From: CAYSCZ01 sp051155775
Lineage (GTDB): Bacteria; Bacteroidota; Bacteroidia; Cytophagales; Cyclobacteriaceae
Length of the DNA: 64,000 bases
Direction of reading: 5' to 3'
NCBI GenBank assembly: GCA_051155775.1
Contig: DAXETV010000026.1
Location: 1-64,000 of the forward strand
This document shows positions 1 through 9,273 of this stretch, piece after piece. Position 1 is the first letter of the stretch, and each line of letters begins with the position of its first letter. A program made the translations under genes and the position numbers. Under the pieces are notes generated by a model that saw only the letters and a list, made by a program, of their open reading frames with translations, was not told where the DNA came from and ran no database searches.

Positions 1-2102
1 ATCTTGATGTATCCGCCTCCGATTGTTTCCAGCCAGTCATACTGAGGCTGGAAAATAATCCTTCCTGAGCGATTAGAAAGGCCATACTTTGAATTTTTTA
101 TTATGATATAATTGTTATAATTATTAGCTGAAAATATTGAATCATAATTTGTTGATAGTTTTTCATTTCCTTCCATATCCACAAGTCCATATTTGTTATC
201 AGAAATCACAATGCTGTGTTTATTTTGAATGAATGTAACGCTGTCATATACAGGCTGTACCTTTAGCTGTTCTATTTTATCAACAAAACCCCATTTGGAA
301 CGAATTTTTACTGCAGCATACTCTTTTGATACTGCTCCAACACTTTCGTATCTATTTGCAAACCTTAACCTGCCCAGGTAGTCAATAAACCCATACTTCT
401 TTCCTATTTTAACCCCAATAAATTCTTCGTTTGCTGACACTACATCACTTATTTCCATATCATGTGGTATGCTTTTCCCCTCAATGGTAAATAACCGATA
501 CCTGCTATCGATGTAAAATCCAATGACTCGATTATCTATAATTTTATAGCCATCATAAATTGGTGGAAGTATTAGCCCACCATTTTTTGAGATAAATCCG
601 ATCTTTTTTCCCTCACTAACTTCCAAAAAGCCGGCCTCATTTGATCTAAGATCATTACTTGTTGCATACCGGATATTATTGCTGTTATCAATCAGGTAGT
701 TCGTGCCATTCTTTTGTCCCAGGAATAGATTGAAGCACTTTTTTAGCTGATTATAATCCGGGGGAATAACCCAGTCATAGGTAAGGTTTAATACGCCCTT
801 GAAACCGAGGTATTCTGCAATGCTTGTATTGTTTTCAAATGGTGTTACCTGATCAAACTTTATATTATTTCTTCCCGGAACATTTATGTTAAAAAATCCC
901 CAATAGCCATTCCTGCTTACAGGAATGATCGCCCTGGTAACAGGTTTAACATCATGATAACCCATTGTATTAACTAATGATCCATATCCATCATAAAACC
1001 ACCATGTATTATTTCTTTTAGCATAAAAAACAGGATCCTTATAAAAGATCGTATCAAACAGATGTGGAATAGAAATTTGATTATTATACTTAGTTATCAC
1101 ACTACTTTCATTGTTTTCAGTAATAAAATATCCCCCGCCCAGATACCTTCCATAACTAGAAAATTCAGCGGTTGAATCCCTTACATCGATGACCCTCAGG
1201 AAGTTGTTAGACAGGGATGTCGTCCAATTCTCTTCGATAGAATAGATAGAATCACTTTCAATGACATTTAATTTTTTTGAATGCCTGTAAATATGCCAGG
1301 CCGGAAAAAGTGTGGTAGTAAGCTCATTACCAACCAAGTCAATCTTTTTAAAAGACGCTTTGGGTAAAGGTGTATCTGATAGGTTGCTATACTGATACTT
1401 ACCATCCTTTTTTATTTGACAATAATCCCCAAGAAGCTGTATATCATCAAACGCCATAGAGGACGTATGTATGCCTGCCTGATTGATGATTTGGTACCCC
1501 AGGTCTTTATCATTTAGTAATAGATTACCATTGGATAATTTAACGGACTGCCTGTAGGCAACGTCTATTATCGCTCTTTCATTAGAATCCAGAATGCCAT
1601 AATATTTGGTGCTCCTTTTATTAACGCTTACTAAATATCTTTCAGAGCACTTAACAATCGATTGGTATTGAAAGCCGACCTGGGCTTTACCCTTTGTGTT
1701 AATGATCCCGAAATAAGTTATTCGATCTGCATCCTGTATTTTGGAGGCCAATAGCAATTCGTCCCCTATATTTTCTAAAGATTCGTAAATTGATGCCGTT
1801 ATTTTTTTATTTCGTAGGTTTATTAAACCCCACTTCCCATTTTGCTTATAGCCGATAACACCATTTACAGGCTGAAATCCACCTTCGCTCCATCCTATAT
1901 CTTCATAGGCTGGTGGGATAAGGATATTTTCCTCATCTCTAAGGCCTTTCTTACCATTTTTAATAATAATTATAAAATCACCAAAACAGTGAATAGAAAA
2001 AAAAAGGCCCAACAAAAGTGAAAAGAAGAATCTATTGAGGATTCTCTTTGGATATGGCTTTTTCAGAAGTTTGTTCGAGATCAAACAGTTGGTTGAGTAC
2101 AT
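1..2102 (-). CDS. WG repeat-containing protein, 3' end beyond the left edge
   Basis: An uninterrupted minus-strand frame runs from an ATG at 2102 to the window edge, about 700 codons, with no stop inside the window. It carries many degenerate WG-type repeats, for example NGKWGLIN near residue 90 and, towards the edge, KYGFIDYLGRL, SKWGFVDKIE, NKYGLVDMEGN and SKYGLSNRSG. A hydrophobic stretch (RFFFSLLLGLFFSIHCFG) near residues 23-40 looks like an export signal. The ATG lies inside hemA and overlaps it by 71 bp in another frame. It is the only ATG before the signal, but it leaves a long n-region, and TTG codons inside the signal are alternatives. WG repeats form beta-rich scaffolds whose ligands are mostly unknown. 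The repeat call is firm; start, length and role are open. Confidence 0.8.
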   Translation of the reverse strand, partial: MYSTNCLISNKLLKKPYPKRILNRFFFSLLLGLFFSIHCFGDFIIIIKNGKKGLRDEENILIPPAYEDIGWSEGGFQPVNGVIGYKQNGKWGLINLRNKKITASIYESLENIGDELLLASKIQDADRITYFGIINTKGKAQVGFQYQSIVKCSERYLVSVNKRSTKYYGILDSNERAIIDVAYRQSVKLSNGNLLLNDKDLGYQIINQAGIHTSSMAFDDIQLLGDYCQIKKDGKYQYSNLSDTPLPKASFKKIDLVGNELTTTLFPAWHIYRHSKKLNVIESDSIYSIEENWTTSLSNNFLRVIDVRDSTAEFSSYGRYLGGGYFITENNESSVITKYNNQISIPHLFDTIFYKDPVFYAKRNNTWWFYDGYGSLVNTMGYHDVKPVTRAIIPVSRNGYWGFFNINVPGRNNIKFDQVTPFENNTSIAEYLGFKGVLNLTYDWVIPPDYNQLKKCFNLFLGQKNGTNYLIDNSNNIRYATSNDLRSNEAGFLEVSEGKKIGFISKNGGLILPPIYDGYKIIDNRVIGFYIDSRYRLFTIEGKSIPHDMEISDVVSANEEFIGVKIGKKYGFIDYLGRLRFANRYESVGAVSKEYAAVKIRSKWGFVDKIEQLKVQPVYDSVTFIQNKHSIVISDNKYGLVDMEGNEKLSTNYDSIFSANNYNNYIIIKNSKYGLSNRSGRIIFQPQYDWLETIGGGYIK

Positions 2103-3312
2103 CTACTAAGTTATCAGCATCCCCTCTTCTACAGGCCGCTTTTAATTGAAGTACCGGTAATTTAATGATTTTCTGTACCATGCCTTTCGTTACATGGTTT
2201 ATAATTTCCCGTTCTTTTTGGGTCAGTTCTTTGAGATGCTTTGTTAATTCCTCCTTTCGTATTTCCTCCAGGGCTAGTTTAATTTTATTAATAGTTGGAG
2301 AAACCTCAAGGTCCATCGAATAATTCTTAAAATCAGCAACAGCATTGGCTATGATATCCTCGACTTCCTTTATTGCATTTTTCCTTTTAGAAAGTGCATC
2401 CGTGCGAAGACTATGAATTTGGTCGATATTATAAAGAATAACACCAGGTAAATCCTCTATCTCATTATCTATGCTCCTGGGGATGGACAGATCGATAAAG
2501 TATTTAAAATTTAAGATCTGTTTACTAAGTATATTTTTAGAAATAATTATGTCACCAGATGAAATAGAACTAATCACCACATCAAAATCATCAATTCTTT
2601 GGAGGGCTTCGTCGAAACCCAGGATTGAGAACTGATGCTTTGCTGAAAGGTATTCCGCCTTATCATAGGTACGATTGGCCACCCAAACTTCTTTTTTAGG
2701 AATGTGTATTAAATTCTTACAAACATCCTTTCCAATTTCCCCGGTTCCTAAGACAAGAATTTTTGGTTTATTAAAGTTGATCACAAGAGATTTAATAAAA
2801 TCTACCGTGGCATAAGAAACGGAAGCTGCGCCATCTCTAAAGTTAGTTTCATTGGTTACTTTTTTATTAGCATAAAACAAAGAATGCATCAATCGATGTA
2901 GGAATGGGCCGGAGGCGTATTCATCACAACTCCACAGGTAAGCCTTTTTCACTTGATTCGTGATTTGTAAGTCACCAATTACCTGGGATTCTAATCCGAC
3001 CCCTACTCTGAATATATGTTCAATCGCTTTATCGCTATCGTTTATGATGTTGAAGTAACCTATCCAGGAATCATGATCATGAATGCCTTTTTGAATTAAT
3101 AGATATTTGATGATTTTTATGTTGTCCAGTCCATCACCTACATAGTATAATTCAGTTCGGTTGCAGGTAGATAGAATGATCACTTCTTCAATTGGAAAAG
3201 TCTCTTTTAGACCCTTGATTATTGATTTAATCTCTTGCTCGTGCAATGAGAGATTCTCTCTGACCTCTAAAGGTGCATTTTTAAAAGATAAAGAGATAGT
3301 AGTTATCTGCAT
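2032..3312 (-). CDS. hemA: Glutamyl-tRNA reductase
   Basis: Catalyses the NADPH-dependent reduction of glutamyl-tRNA(Glu) to glutamate-1-semialdehyde, the first step of C5-pathway tetrapyrrole synthesis in the cytoplasm. The protein has 426 residues, the usual family length. The N-terminal catalytic domain holds the signature STCNRTELYY with nucleophile Cys50. A Rossmann NADPH domain follows with ILVLGTGEIGKDVC near residue 185, then a helical dimerisation domain. The start is supported by a GAGGAG Shine-Dalgarno-like sequence five to six bases upstream, strong for this phylum. The 3' end overlaps the start of the WG-repeat gene. No other haem genes are in view. Confidence 0.97.
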   Translation of the reverse strand: MQITTISLSFKNAPLEVRENLSLHEQEIKSIIKGLKETFPIEEVIILSTCNRTELYYVGDGLDNIKIIKYLLIQKGIHDHDSWIGYFNIINDSDKAIEHIFRVGVGLESQVIGDLQITNQVKKAYLWSCDEYASGPFLHRLMHSLFYANKKVTNETNFRDGAASVSYATVDFIKSLVINFNKPKILVLGTGEIGKDVCKNLIHIPKKEVWVANRTYDKAEYLSAKHQFSILGFDEALQRIDDFDVVISSISSGDIIISKNILSKQILNFKYFIDLSIPRSIDNEIEDLPGVILYNIDQIHSLRTDALSKRKNAIKEVEDIIANAVADFKNYSMDLEVSPTINKIKLALEEIRKEELTKHLKELTQKEREIINHVTKGMVQKIIKLPVLQLKAACRRGDADNLVDVLNQLFDLEQTSEKAISKENPQ

Positions 3313-3335
3313 TTTGGCTCCTCTAATTGAAGGTT

Positions 3336-3363
3336 CAAAAATATGTCATCCTCTTTCCTCAAA
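3336..3363 (-). promoter_or_regulatory. Putative hemA promoter
   Basis: On the minus strand a TATTTTTG box (3336-3343) matches the Bacteroidota -7 consensus TAnnTTTG. A TTTG lies 16 bases upstream (3360-3363), shorter than the usual 19-21 base spacing. The box is 23 bases before the hemA ATG. The rest of the 3313-3571 gap between the divergent genes is AT-rich and I see no other element in it. Confidence 0.4.
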
Positions 3364-3571
3364 AAAATGACTTTTATCATTATCGTAAAGTAATTATCCA
3401 AATCAAGCATTATTTAGAATAATTTTAAATCTTTTTAATACTACAATCCTAATCATTCTCAGTCATTAAGAAGATTGGGGAATTACTTAAATAATACATT
3501 CACAATCCTTAAGAAGTTTTTTAAACAGAAAAAGTAAAATCAATTACGATAATAATTTATTATTTTAATTG

Positions 3572-4771
3572 ATGAGTTCCAATTCTATCAGATTATCTAT
3601 GCTTTATAACCGATTAAAACTACTAGTTAGAAATTATTTTGGATTCAGTAACTCTGAAATCAATGGTACATTCATCCTAACAGCACTAATTTTATTATTT
3701 GTTTCTTTACCCATCCTTTCAAATTATATATTAAAAAATATTAGTGATGACGGTAACATTTTAAAGAATCATAAAGCAGAATTACTTGCCTGGAAAAAGG
3801 AAGTAGAGGGCAACCTGGTTAAATCAGCACAAAAAAAGTATAATAAGTCACAGGATATAGCCTCCATTAAGTCATTTCCATTTGATCCCAATGATGCCAA
3901 CAGCCAAGTGTTGGGAAAATTAGGATTCAGTGAAAGAGCAATTGAAAACCTTCTGAAATACCGAACTTCAGGGGGCATACTCCTCATAAAATCAGACCTG
4001 GAAAGAATCTACGGGATATCAAATGAATTAATAACTCATCATTGGGATAATATTCAATTGCCTGATAAACAGGAACACAGGCCGATCAATCCGAAGAAAG
4101 CGGTGTCAAAAGCAATTAAAAAATTTAGGTTTGATCCCAATACTGTTTCAAAAGATGAACTAATAAGGTTGGGTTTTAAGGCTTTTGTTATAGAAAGACT
4201 TGTTAAATACAGAGATGCGGGAGGTAATTTTTCTACCAGGGAGGACCTGAAGAAGATTTACGGAATCTCCCATGAATTAATCGAATTGCATTGGGACAGT
4301 ATCAATATATCATCAGAATATTCATCGACCTATAAACCAGACACCACAAAATTTAATGCAGAAAATACCATGCCTGATTTAAATTTCGCCACCACTGATA
4401 AATTGAAAAAAATAAAAGGGATCGGTGATTCTTTCTCCAACAGGATAGTGAAGTACAGGGATATGCTTGGGGGATACCACTCATTTGATCAACTGAAAGA
4501 AGTATACAACCTTCAAGAAGAATTGATCGAAAGGATTAAATTGAGGTTTAAACTTGAAAGTCCCGAATTGAAATTAATCAAAATCAATGTAGATTCTCTT
4601 AAATTGCTTTCAAAGCATCCATACATATCTTGGTCAATGGCAAGATCAGTCGTTAATTACAGAAAATTGCATGGACCATTTACTATGAAAGAGGAATTAT
4701 TAAACATCAAAATTATCGATGACTCCACGCTCCATAAGTTAAAACCTTACCTGGATTTGAGCAATAGATAA
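3572..4771 (+). CDS. Membrane-anchored helix-hairpin-helix (ComEA-like) repeat protein
   Basis: 399 residues from the ATG at 3572; a TTG directly before it is less likely. One transmembrane segment lies near residues 32-54. It is followed by four ComEA-type helix-hairpin-helix units: two related copies (about 100-165 and 185-250, each with an LGF..IE.L.KYR..GG core and an IYGIS.ELI..HWD tail), a third with KKIKGIGDSFSNRIVKYRD near residue 290, and a divergent fourth at the C-terminus. HhH units usually bind DNA backbone without sequence specificity. The N-in topology predicted here could place the repeats in the periplasm, as in competence ComEA, but this is inference. The stop is one base from the start of the helicase gene, suggesting co-transcription and coupled translation. 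No catalytic domain is visible. Confidence 0.85.
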   Translation: MSSNSIRLSMLYNRLKLLVRNYFGFSNSEINGTFILTALILLFVSLPILSNYILKNISDDGNILKNHKAELLAWKKEVEGNLVKSAQKKYNKSQDIASIKSFPFDPNDANSQVLGKLGFSERAIENLLKYRTSGGILLIKSDLERIYGISNELITHHWDNIQLPDKQEHRPINPKKAVSKAIKKFRFDPNTVSKDELIRLGFKAFVIERLVKYRDAGGNFSTREDLKKIYGISHELIELHWDSINISSEYSSTYKPDTTKFNAENTMPDLNFATTDKLKKIKGIGDSFSNRIVKYRDMLGGYHSFDQLKEVYNLQEELIERIKLRFKLESPELKLIKINVDSLKLLSKHPYISWSMARSVVNYRKLHGPFTMKEELLNIKIIDDSTLHKLKPYLDLSNR

Positions 4772-4772
4772 T

Positions 4773-7700
4773 ATGGAGAAGGTATTAAAATCCTATTTAA
4801 GGCGATTGACAAACCTAAGTGCCAGCAACCGTTCTTTGCTATTGCTTAGATTGGTATCTGATCAGTTCATTGACATCCATGACTTTGATTATTTATTAAA
4901 CAAACCTTCTTTTTCGATTTTAGAAGATCTGATTGCCAAAAAAAAAGATATTCCCATCGCTGATGAAGTGGATATTCATGATGAACAGAGCAACAAAATC
5001 AGTCTTAAGTTAAAAAAACTCAAGCGTATCGAGCACTTTATCTATGAAGAAAGAGGATCAACGGACCTGTACGTTGGGTGGCCTTTTGTTCATGGTAAAT
5101 TTTCGGATGGAACAATGGTACGTTGTCCATTGCTCTTTTTTCCGGTCACCATCGAGCAAAAAAACCGTCAGTGGATACTGGTGTTTAGGAAAAATGTCAA
5201 CCTAACTTTAAACAAGACTTTTTTACTGGCTTATTCATTTTATAACCAAGTCAAACTTGACGAAGATCTATTAGAGCGCGTATTTGATGATTTCGATAAT
5301 GATAGCAGAATCTTTAGGACATCGCTTTATGAACTATTCAAAGACAGCAATATAAAACTCCACTTTAATCAGGAAACATTCATAGACAAATTATCCAGGT
5401 TCAGAAATTATCTAAAAAAGGATTTTGATAAAAACGAAAAACATGGCGAATTAAAAATCCACCCGGAGGCTGTACTTGGCATATTCCCTCAAGCAGGATC
5501 GCATCTAATTCCTGATTATATGCATTTACTTGAAAATGAATCATTTCAGGATATCGAAGAATTCTTTTATTCCCGGGCACTGGATAAAGAGGATAACCCG
5601 ACTATTAGTTCCTTCGGTTATCTTAAAAAAATAAAAGAAGAACAAACTTTTACGCCTTTCAAGATGGATGCCTATCAGGAGAATGCCCTAAAGGCCATAA
5701 AAAAAGGTAACTCCATGGTTGTACAGGGCCCTCCCGGTACAGGAAAATCGCAATTGATTTGTAATCTAATTGCTGATTACATTGCCAGAGGGAAAAATGT
5801 GTTACTGGTCTCTCAAAAAAGAGCGGCCCTCGATGTAGTATACGACAGACTGGATAAAAAATCACTTGGGGACTTCATAAGCCTCATGCATGATTTCAAG
5901 TACGACAGAAAAAGCATTTATGAGCAGATTTCCAGCCAAATTGATGCTTTAAATGATTACCAACAACAAAATAATAGTCTGGATTCCATTCAAATGGAGC
6001 GACAATTCCTGCAGGCAAGTAGAAAAGTAGATCAAATCAGTGAAGAACTCGAAGAGTTTAAAGAAGCTTTGTATGATGAAAGTGAATGTGGTCGGTCAGC
6101 AAAAGAATTATACCTCACATCTGACATTAACCGGGAGGGTGTGAACTTAACCCAGGAGTACAAACACTTCCATTTTTCAGATCTTGATGATTTTTTAAGC
6201 AAAGCTGAAAACTACCTCGAACATGCGCTCCATTTTGATCAGGAAGCGTATCCATGGAGAAATAGACGTTCTTTTAAAGACTATGGCATTAATGATCTAA
6301 GAAAGATCGATGAAATAATTAAACAAATACCCCAAGAGGATAAATCAATAAAAGAAAAAACCAAGTCGATAATTGGTTACGAAATCAGCTTGAGTGAAAG
6401 CATTCAAATATATGACAAGAAAGATAAAATTAATGAGCTCATCAAGCTATTAAAAGATGGAAGATCTTATACTGCTTTTCAATTCATCACCGAAGCAAAT
6501 CCTCAGAAAGTTGATCCTTTATGGTTGGCCAACCAGGAAAGAGTGGTTTTAAATTGTCTACGTGGCACTGGCATTGAACGATCCCTAAGCAACAAAGCGC
6601 TGGGTAAATTCCAGGAAGCATTACATGATGCCCTTGAAGCAAGAAAAAACCCATTCCAATGGATAAGATGGCTCTTCCTTTCTAAAGAAAAAAAATTCTT
6701 AAAGGAGATATTAAAGAAGAATGAACTAAAACTTAACAGACAAGGACTAGAAATAATTACTTTACTCATTGATAATAGATTAAACTTTGAGCACGCCATA
6801 TCGAAGTTTAAAAACATCAAGTGGCTTACTCCGTTTCCGGCTTCTTATAAAAAGACTGAAATACAAAACTGGTTTTATTTCCAAAAGCTAGCTGTAAATG
6901 CTTATCAGATTTTTACTTCATTCACTAATTTCAGGGAATATTTCCCCATTAAAAAGATCGATCAATCCCAGTTAAATCAGCAACTCGAGACCCTTGTGCA
7001 ATGTGTCTCAAGGCTGCCTCAAAAAAGAAGTCATTGGTTAGCCTATTTAACTCCGGCTCAAATTCTTGAATTAGAGCAGCAGCCTGAAAACCAGGAATTC
7101 TATTGTAATACCTTGCAATCCGATTTTGACGCCTTGGTTGAATTCGATAGAATCTCTGATAATCTGATATCACATGAAGATCAGGTCCTCAAAAAATTAA
7201 TCAGAGACCATCCGAATAAAACAACGAATGAGTGGATAGAAATCTTCCTTAACAGTTTAAAACTGGCGTGGATTGATCATATCGAAGCCAAATATCCTGT
7301 TCTAAGAATTGTCTCCACCAGTGTTCTTGATAAAGATGAGCAGTCATTACAGCAAGCCATTGTGGATAAATTAAAGATCAGTAAAGCAATTATATTAATG
7401 AAAAGCAGGGAAAGGACCTACAGGGACCTTGAATATAATCGGTTAAATAATAGAGTAACATACCGTGATCTATACCATCAGGTGACTAAGAAAAGAAGGA
7501 TCTGGCCTTTAAGAAAATTGATCTCGAATTTTCCGGATGAAATATTCGATCTTGTTCCTTGTTGGATGGCTAGCCCGGAGTCGGCTTCAGCTGTATTTCC
7601 TATGCAGCAAATATTTGACCTTGTAATATTCGATGAAGCTTCCCAATGCTTCTCAGAAAGGGGGATCCCTGCCATGTACAGGGGACGGCAGGTTGTGATT

Positions 7701-8795
7701 GCCGGTGACAGCAAACAGTTGCAGCCCAATGATTTATACAAAATTCGCTGGGAAGATGATAATGACGAAGATATCCCGGAACTTGAATTAGATTCTTTGC
7801 TCAACCTGGCCTCCCAATATTTGATGAAAGTTGCCTTGCAAGGACACTACAGAAGTAAAACAATGGAGTTAATCAACTTTTCTAATAAACATTTTTACAA
7901 AGGGAAACTAAGGGTGCTTCCGGATTATCACATCATGAATTCAAAAGAAGCTTCAATTGAATATTGCAAGGTTGATGGCATATGGGAGGGTAATACAAAT
8001 TTGGAGGAGGCCCGTAAAGTTGTTGATTTGATTATTGAACAACTGGAAAAAGATCCTCAAAAAGAGATAGGAGTTGTGACCTTTAACATAAAACAACAAG
8101 GCCTGATAATGGATTTGCTTGAAGATAAGGCACCTGCTAAAGGGATTATAATACCGGATTCGTTGTTCATTAAGAACATTGAAAATGTACAGGGTGATGA
8201 AAAAGATATAATAATTTTTAGTATCTCTTATGCCCCTGATAAAAAAGGTATTATGAAGATGAGGTTTGGAAGCTTGAATATTGAGGGTGGAGAAAACAGG
8301 CTAAATGTTGCAATAACAAGGGCCAGAGAAAAAATCTATCTGGTTACCAGCATTTTCCCAGGTCAGTTAAAAATTGAGGGCATTAAAAATGAGGGTCCTA
8401 AGTTATTGAAAAATTATCTTCAATATGCTTACGAAGTGTCAACAAGGAGCTATCAAGTTTTAGATAAGCAAAGGCTCAAGGCTACAGCTGATTGGTATTT
8501 ATCCCACCAGCTGATGAAAGGTGTTTGGGAAAAAGATCACACAAAATATATATTTTCTGAAAAGTTGCCTTTTGCCGACCTCACCATACAGGACAAAGAC
8601 GCTTACAAAGCCCTGGTGTTGACAGATGATGATATGTACTTCGGGGCTGTTACCGTAAAAGATCCACATGCTTACCTGCCATTTAGTTTCTCAGAAAAAA
8701 ACTGGCCCTATATAAAAATCTATAGTCGGGAATTTTGGAAGAACAAAAGCGAAATCGATGAAAGAATTGGTCGTTTCCTATCAAGACTACATTGA
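4773..8795 (+). CDS. SF1 (DNA2/NAM7-like) helicase with DUF4011-like N-terminus and degenerate nuclease-like tail
   Basis: 1340 residues. Motif I GPPGTGKS lies near 319-326, motif II DLVIFDEASQC near 948, motif III GDSKQLQP near 977, motif IV GHYRS near 1023, motif V VQGDEKD near 1138 and motif VI NVAITRAREK near 1177, so the SF1B ATPase set is complete. About 600 residues, partly coiled coil, separate motifs I and II. The N-terminus (RLTNLSASNRSLL) resembles DUF4011 helicases. The last 85 residues resemble the Vsr-like MTES_1575 nuclease found at the end of such helicases: FADLTI keeps the Asp, but the expected ExDG site reads TDDD, so cleavage is doubtful. It is translationally coupled to the upstream HhH gene and ends three bases from convergent gldH. 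The role could be repair or defence; neither is proven. Confidence 0.88.
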   Translation: MEKVLKSYLRRLTNLSASNRSLLLLRLVSDQFIDIHDFDYLLNKPSFSILEDLIAKKKDIPIADEVDIHDEQSNKISLKLKKLKRIEHFIYEERGSTDLYVGWPFVHGKFSDGTMVRCPLLFFPVTIEQKNRQWILVFRKNVNLTLNKTFLLAYSFYNQVKLDEDLLERVFDDFDNDSRIFRTSLYELFKDSNIKLHFNQETFIDKLSRFRNYLKKDFDKNEKHGELKIHPEAVLGIFPQAGSHLIPDYMHLLENESFQDIEEFFYSRALDKEDNPTISSFGYLKKIKEEQTFTPFKMDAYQENALKAIKKGNSMVVQGPPGTGKSQLICNLIADYIARGKNVLLVSQKRAALDVVYDRLDKKSLGDFISLMHDFKYDRKSIYEQISSQIDALNDYQQQNNSLDSIQMERQFLQASRKVDQISEELEEFKEALYDESECGRSAKELYLTSDINREGVNLTQEYKHFHFSDLDDFLSKAENYLEHALHFDQEAYPWRNRRSFKDYGINDLRKIDEIIKQIPQEDKSIKEKTKSIIGYEISLSESIQIYDKKDKINELIKLLKDGRSYTAFQFITEANPQKVDPLWLANQERVVLNCLRGTGIERSLSNKALGKFQEALHDALEARKNPFQWIRWLFLSKEKKFLKEILKKNELKLNRQGLEIITLLIDNRLNFEHAISKFKNIKWLTPFPASYKKTEIQNWFYFQKLAVNAYQIFTSFTNFREYFPIKKIDQSQLNQQLETLVQCVSRLPQKRSHWLAYLTPAQILELEQQPENQEFYCNTLQSDFDALVEFDRISDNLISHEDQVLKKLIRDHPNKTTNEWIEIFLNSLKLAWIDHIEAKYPVLRIVSTSVLDKDEQSLQQAIVDKLKISKAIILMKSRERTYRDLEYNRLNNRVTYRDLYHQVTKKRRIWPLRKLISNFPDEIFDLVPCWMASPESASAVFPMQQIFDLVIFDEASQCFSERGIPAMYRGRQVVIAGDSKQLQPNDLYKIRWEDDNDEDIPELELDSLLNLASQYLMKVALQGHYRSKTMELINFSNKHFYKGKLRVLPDYHIMNSKEASIEYCKVDGIWEGNTNLEEARKVVDLIIEQLEKDPQKEIGVVTFNIKQQGLIMDLLEDKAPAKGIIIPDSLFIKNIENVQGDEKDIIIFSISYAPDKKGIMKMRFGSLNIEGGENRLNVAITRAREKIYLVTSIFPGQLKIEGIKNEGPKLLKNYLQYAYEVSTRSYQVLDKQRLKATADWYLSHQLMKGVWEKDHTKYIFSEKLPFADLTIQDKDAYKALVLTDDDMYFGAVTVKDPHAYLPFSFSEKNWPYIKIYSREFWKNKSEIDERIGRFLSRLH

Positions 8796-8798
8796 TTA

Positions 8799-9272
8799 TC
8801 AACGACTTTCCTCAATTCTTATCCCAACCGATTTAATCTCCGGCAGGCTATCCCGTCTCATATATTGCTGGATCTTAATGTTGTATGCCCCTTCTTTTTT
8901 AAAGTTTTGATTTTCCAAACAAAGAATTCTGTGATTAAAAGTATCTCCCAGGCCGCTACCTCTCGGTTTGCCTGTTTTAGGGTCAAACAAAATCACCTCA
9001 TGCATTTCACTGGATATTTCTTGTCCCCGGGGGTCTGTGAGCGTGTATTTTAGATACAAATTGTAAAATGGATAATCCAGGCCATTACGAATGCTATAGA
9101 AAATATTGTAATTCAGGGATATATCGTTAATATCAAACTCAAATTTTGGCGTATAGTCCTTTTTCCAAATATTGTTTTCAAGATCATGATATTCCTGATA
9201 TACTTTTCCATCATCACAGGACGACATTGCAAGCGCAAATAAAGTGACGAGTAAAGCAATTAATTTCTCCAA
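8799..9272 (-). CDS. gldH: Gliding motility lipoprotein GldH
   Basis: Envelope lipoprotein required for gliding and associated with the type IX secretion/motility machinery in Bacteroidota. I choose a TTG start at 9272, one base after the stop of the upstream gene. It gives a classic short lipoprotein signal, MEKLIALLVTLFALAMSSC with lipidated Cys19, and a 157-residue precursor. A longer ATG start at 9344 would add a Lys/Arg-rich extension overlapping the previous gene and is unlikely. The mature part matches GldH: YQEYHDLENNIWKKD, then a beta-rich region with YPFYNLYLKY. The ricT-gldH order is a known phylum arrangement. It is last in the recQ-purD-ricT-gldH operon. Confidence 0.9.
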   Translation of the reverse strand: MEKLIALLVTLFALAMSSCDDGKVYQEYHDLENNIWKKDYTPKFEFDINDISLNYNIFYSIRNGLDYPFYNLYLKYTLTDPRGQEISSEMHEVILFDPKTGKPRGSGLGDTFNHRILCLENQNFKKEGAYNIKIQQYMRRDSLPEIKSVGIRIEESR

Positions 9273-9273
9273 C

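Noticed and set aside
4773..8795. Helicase as part of a named multi-gene antiphage system
   Set aside because: Its neighbours are an HhH protein and gldH. No methylase, nuclease or sensor partner is present, so a specific system name would be invention.
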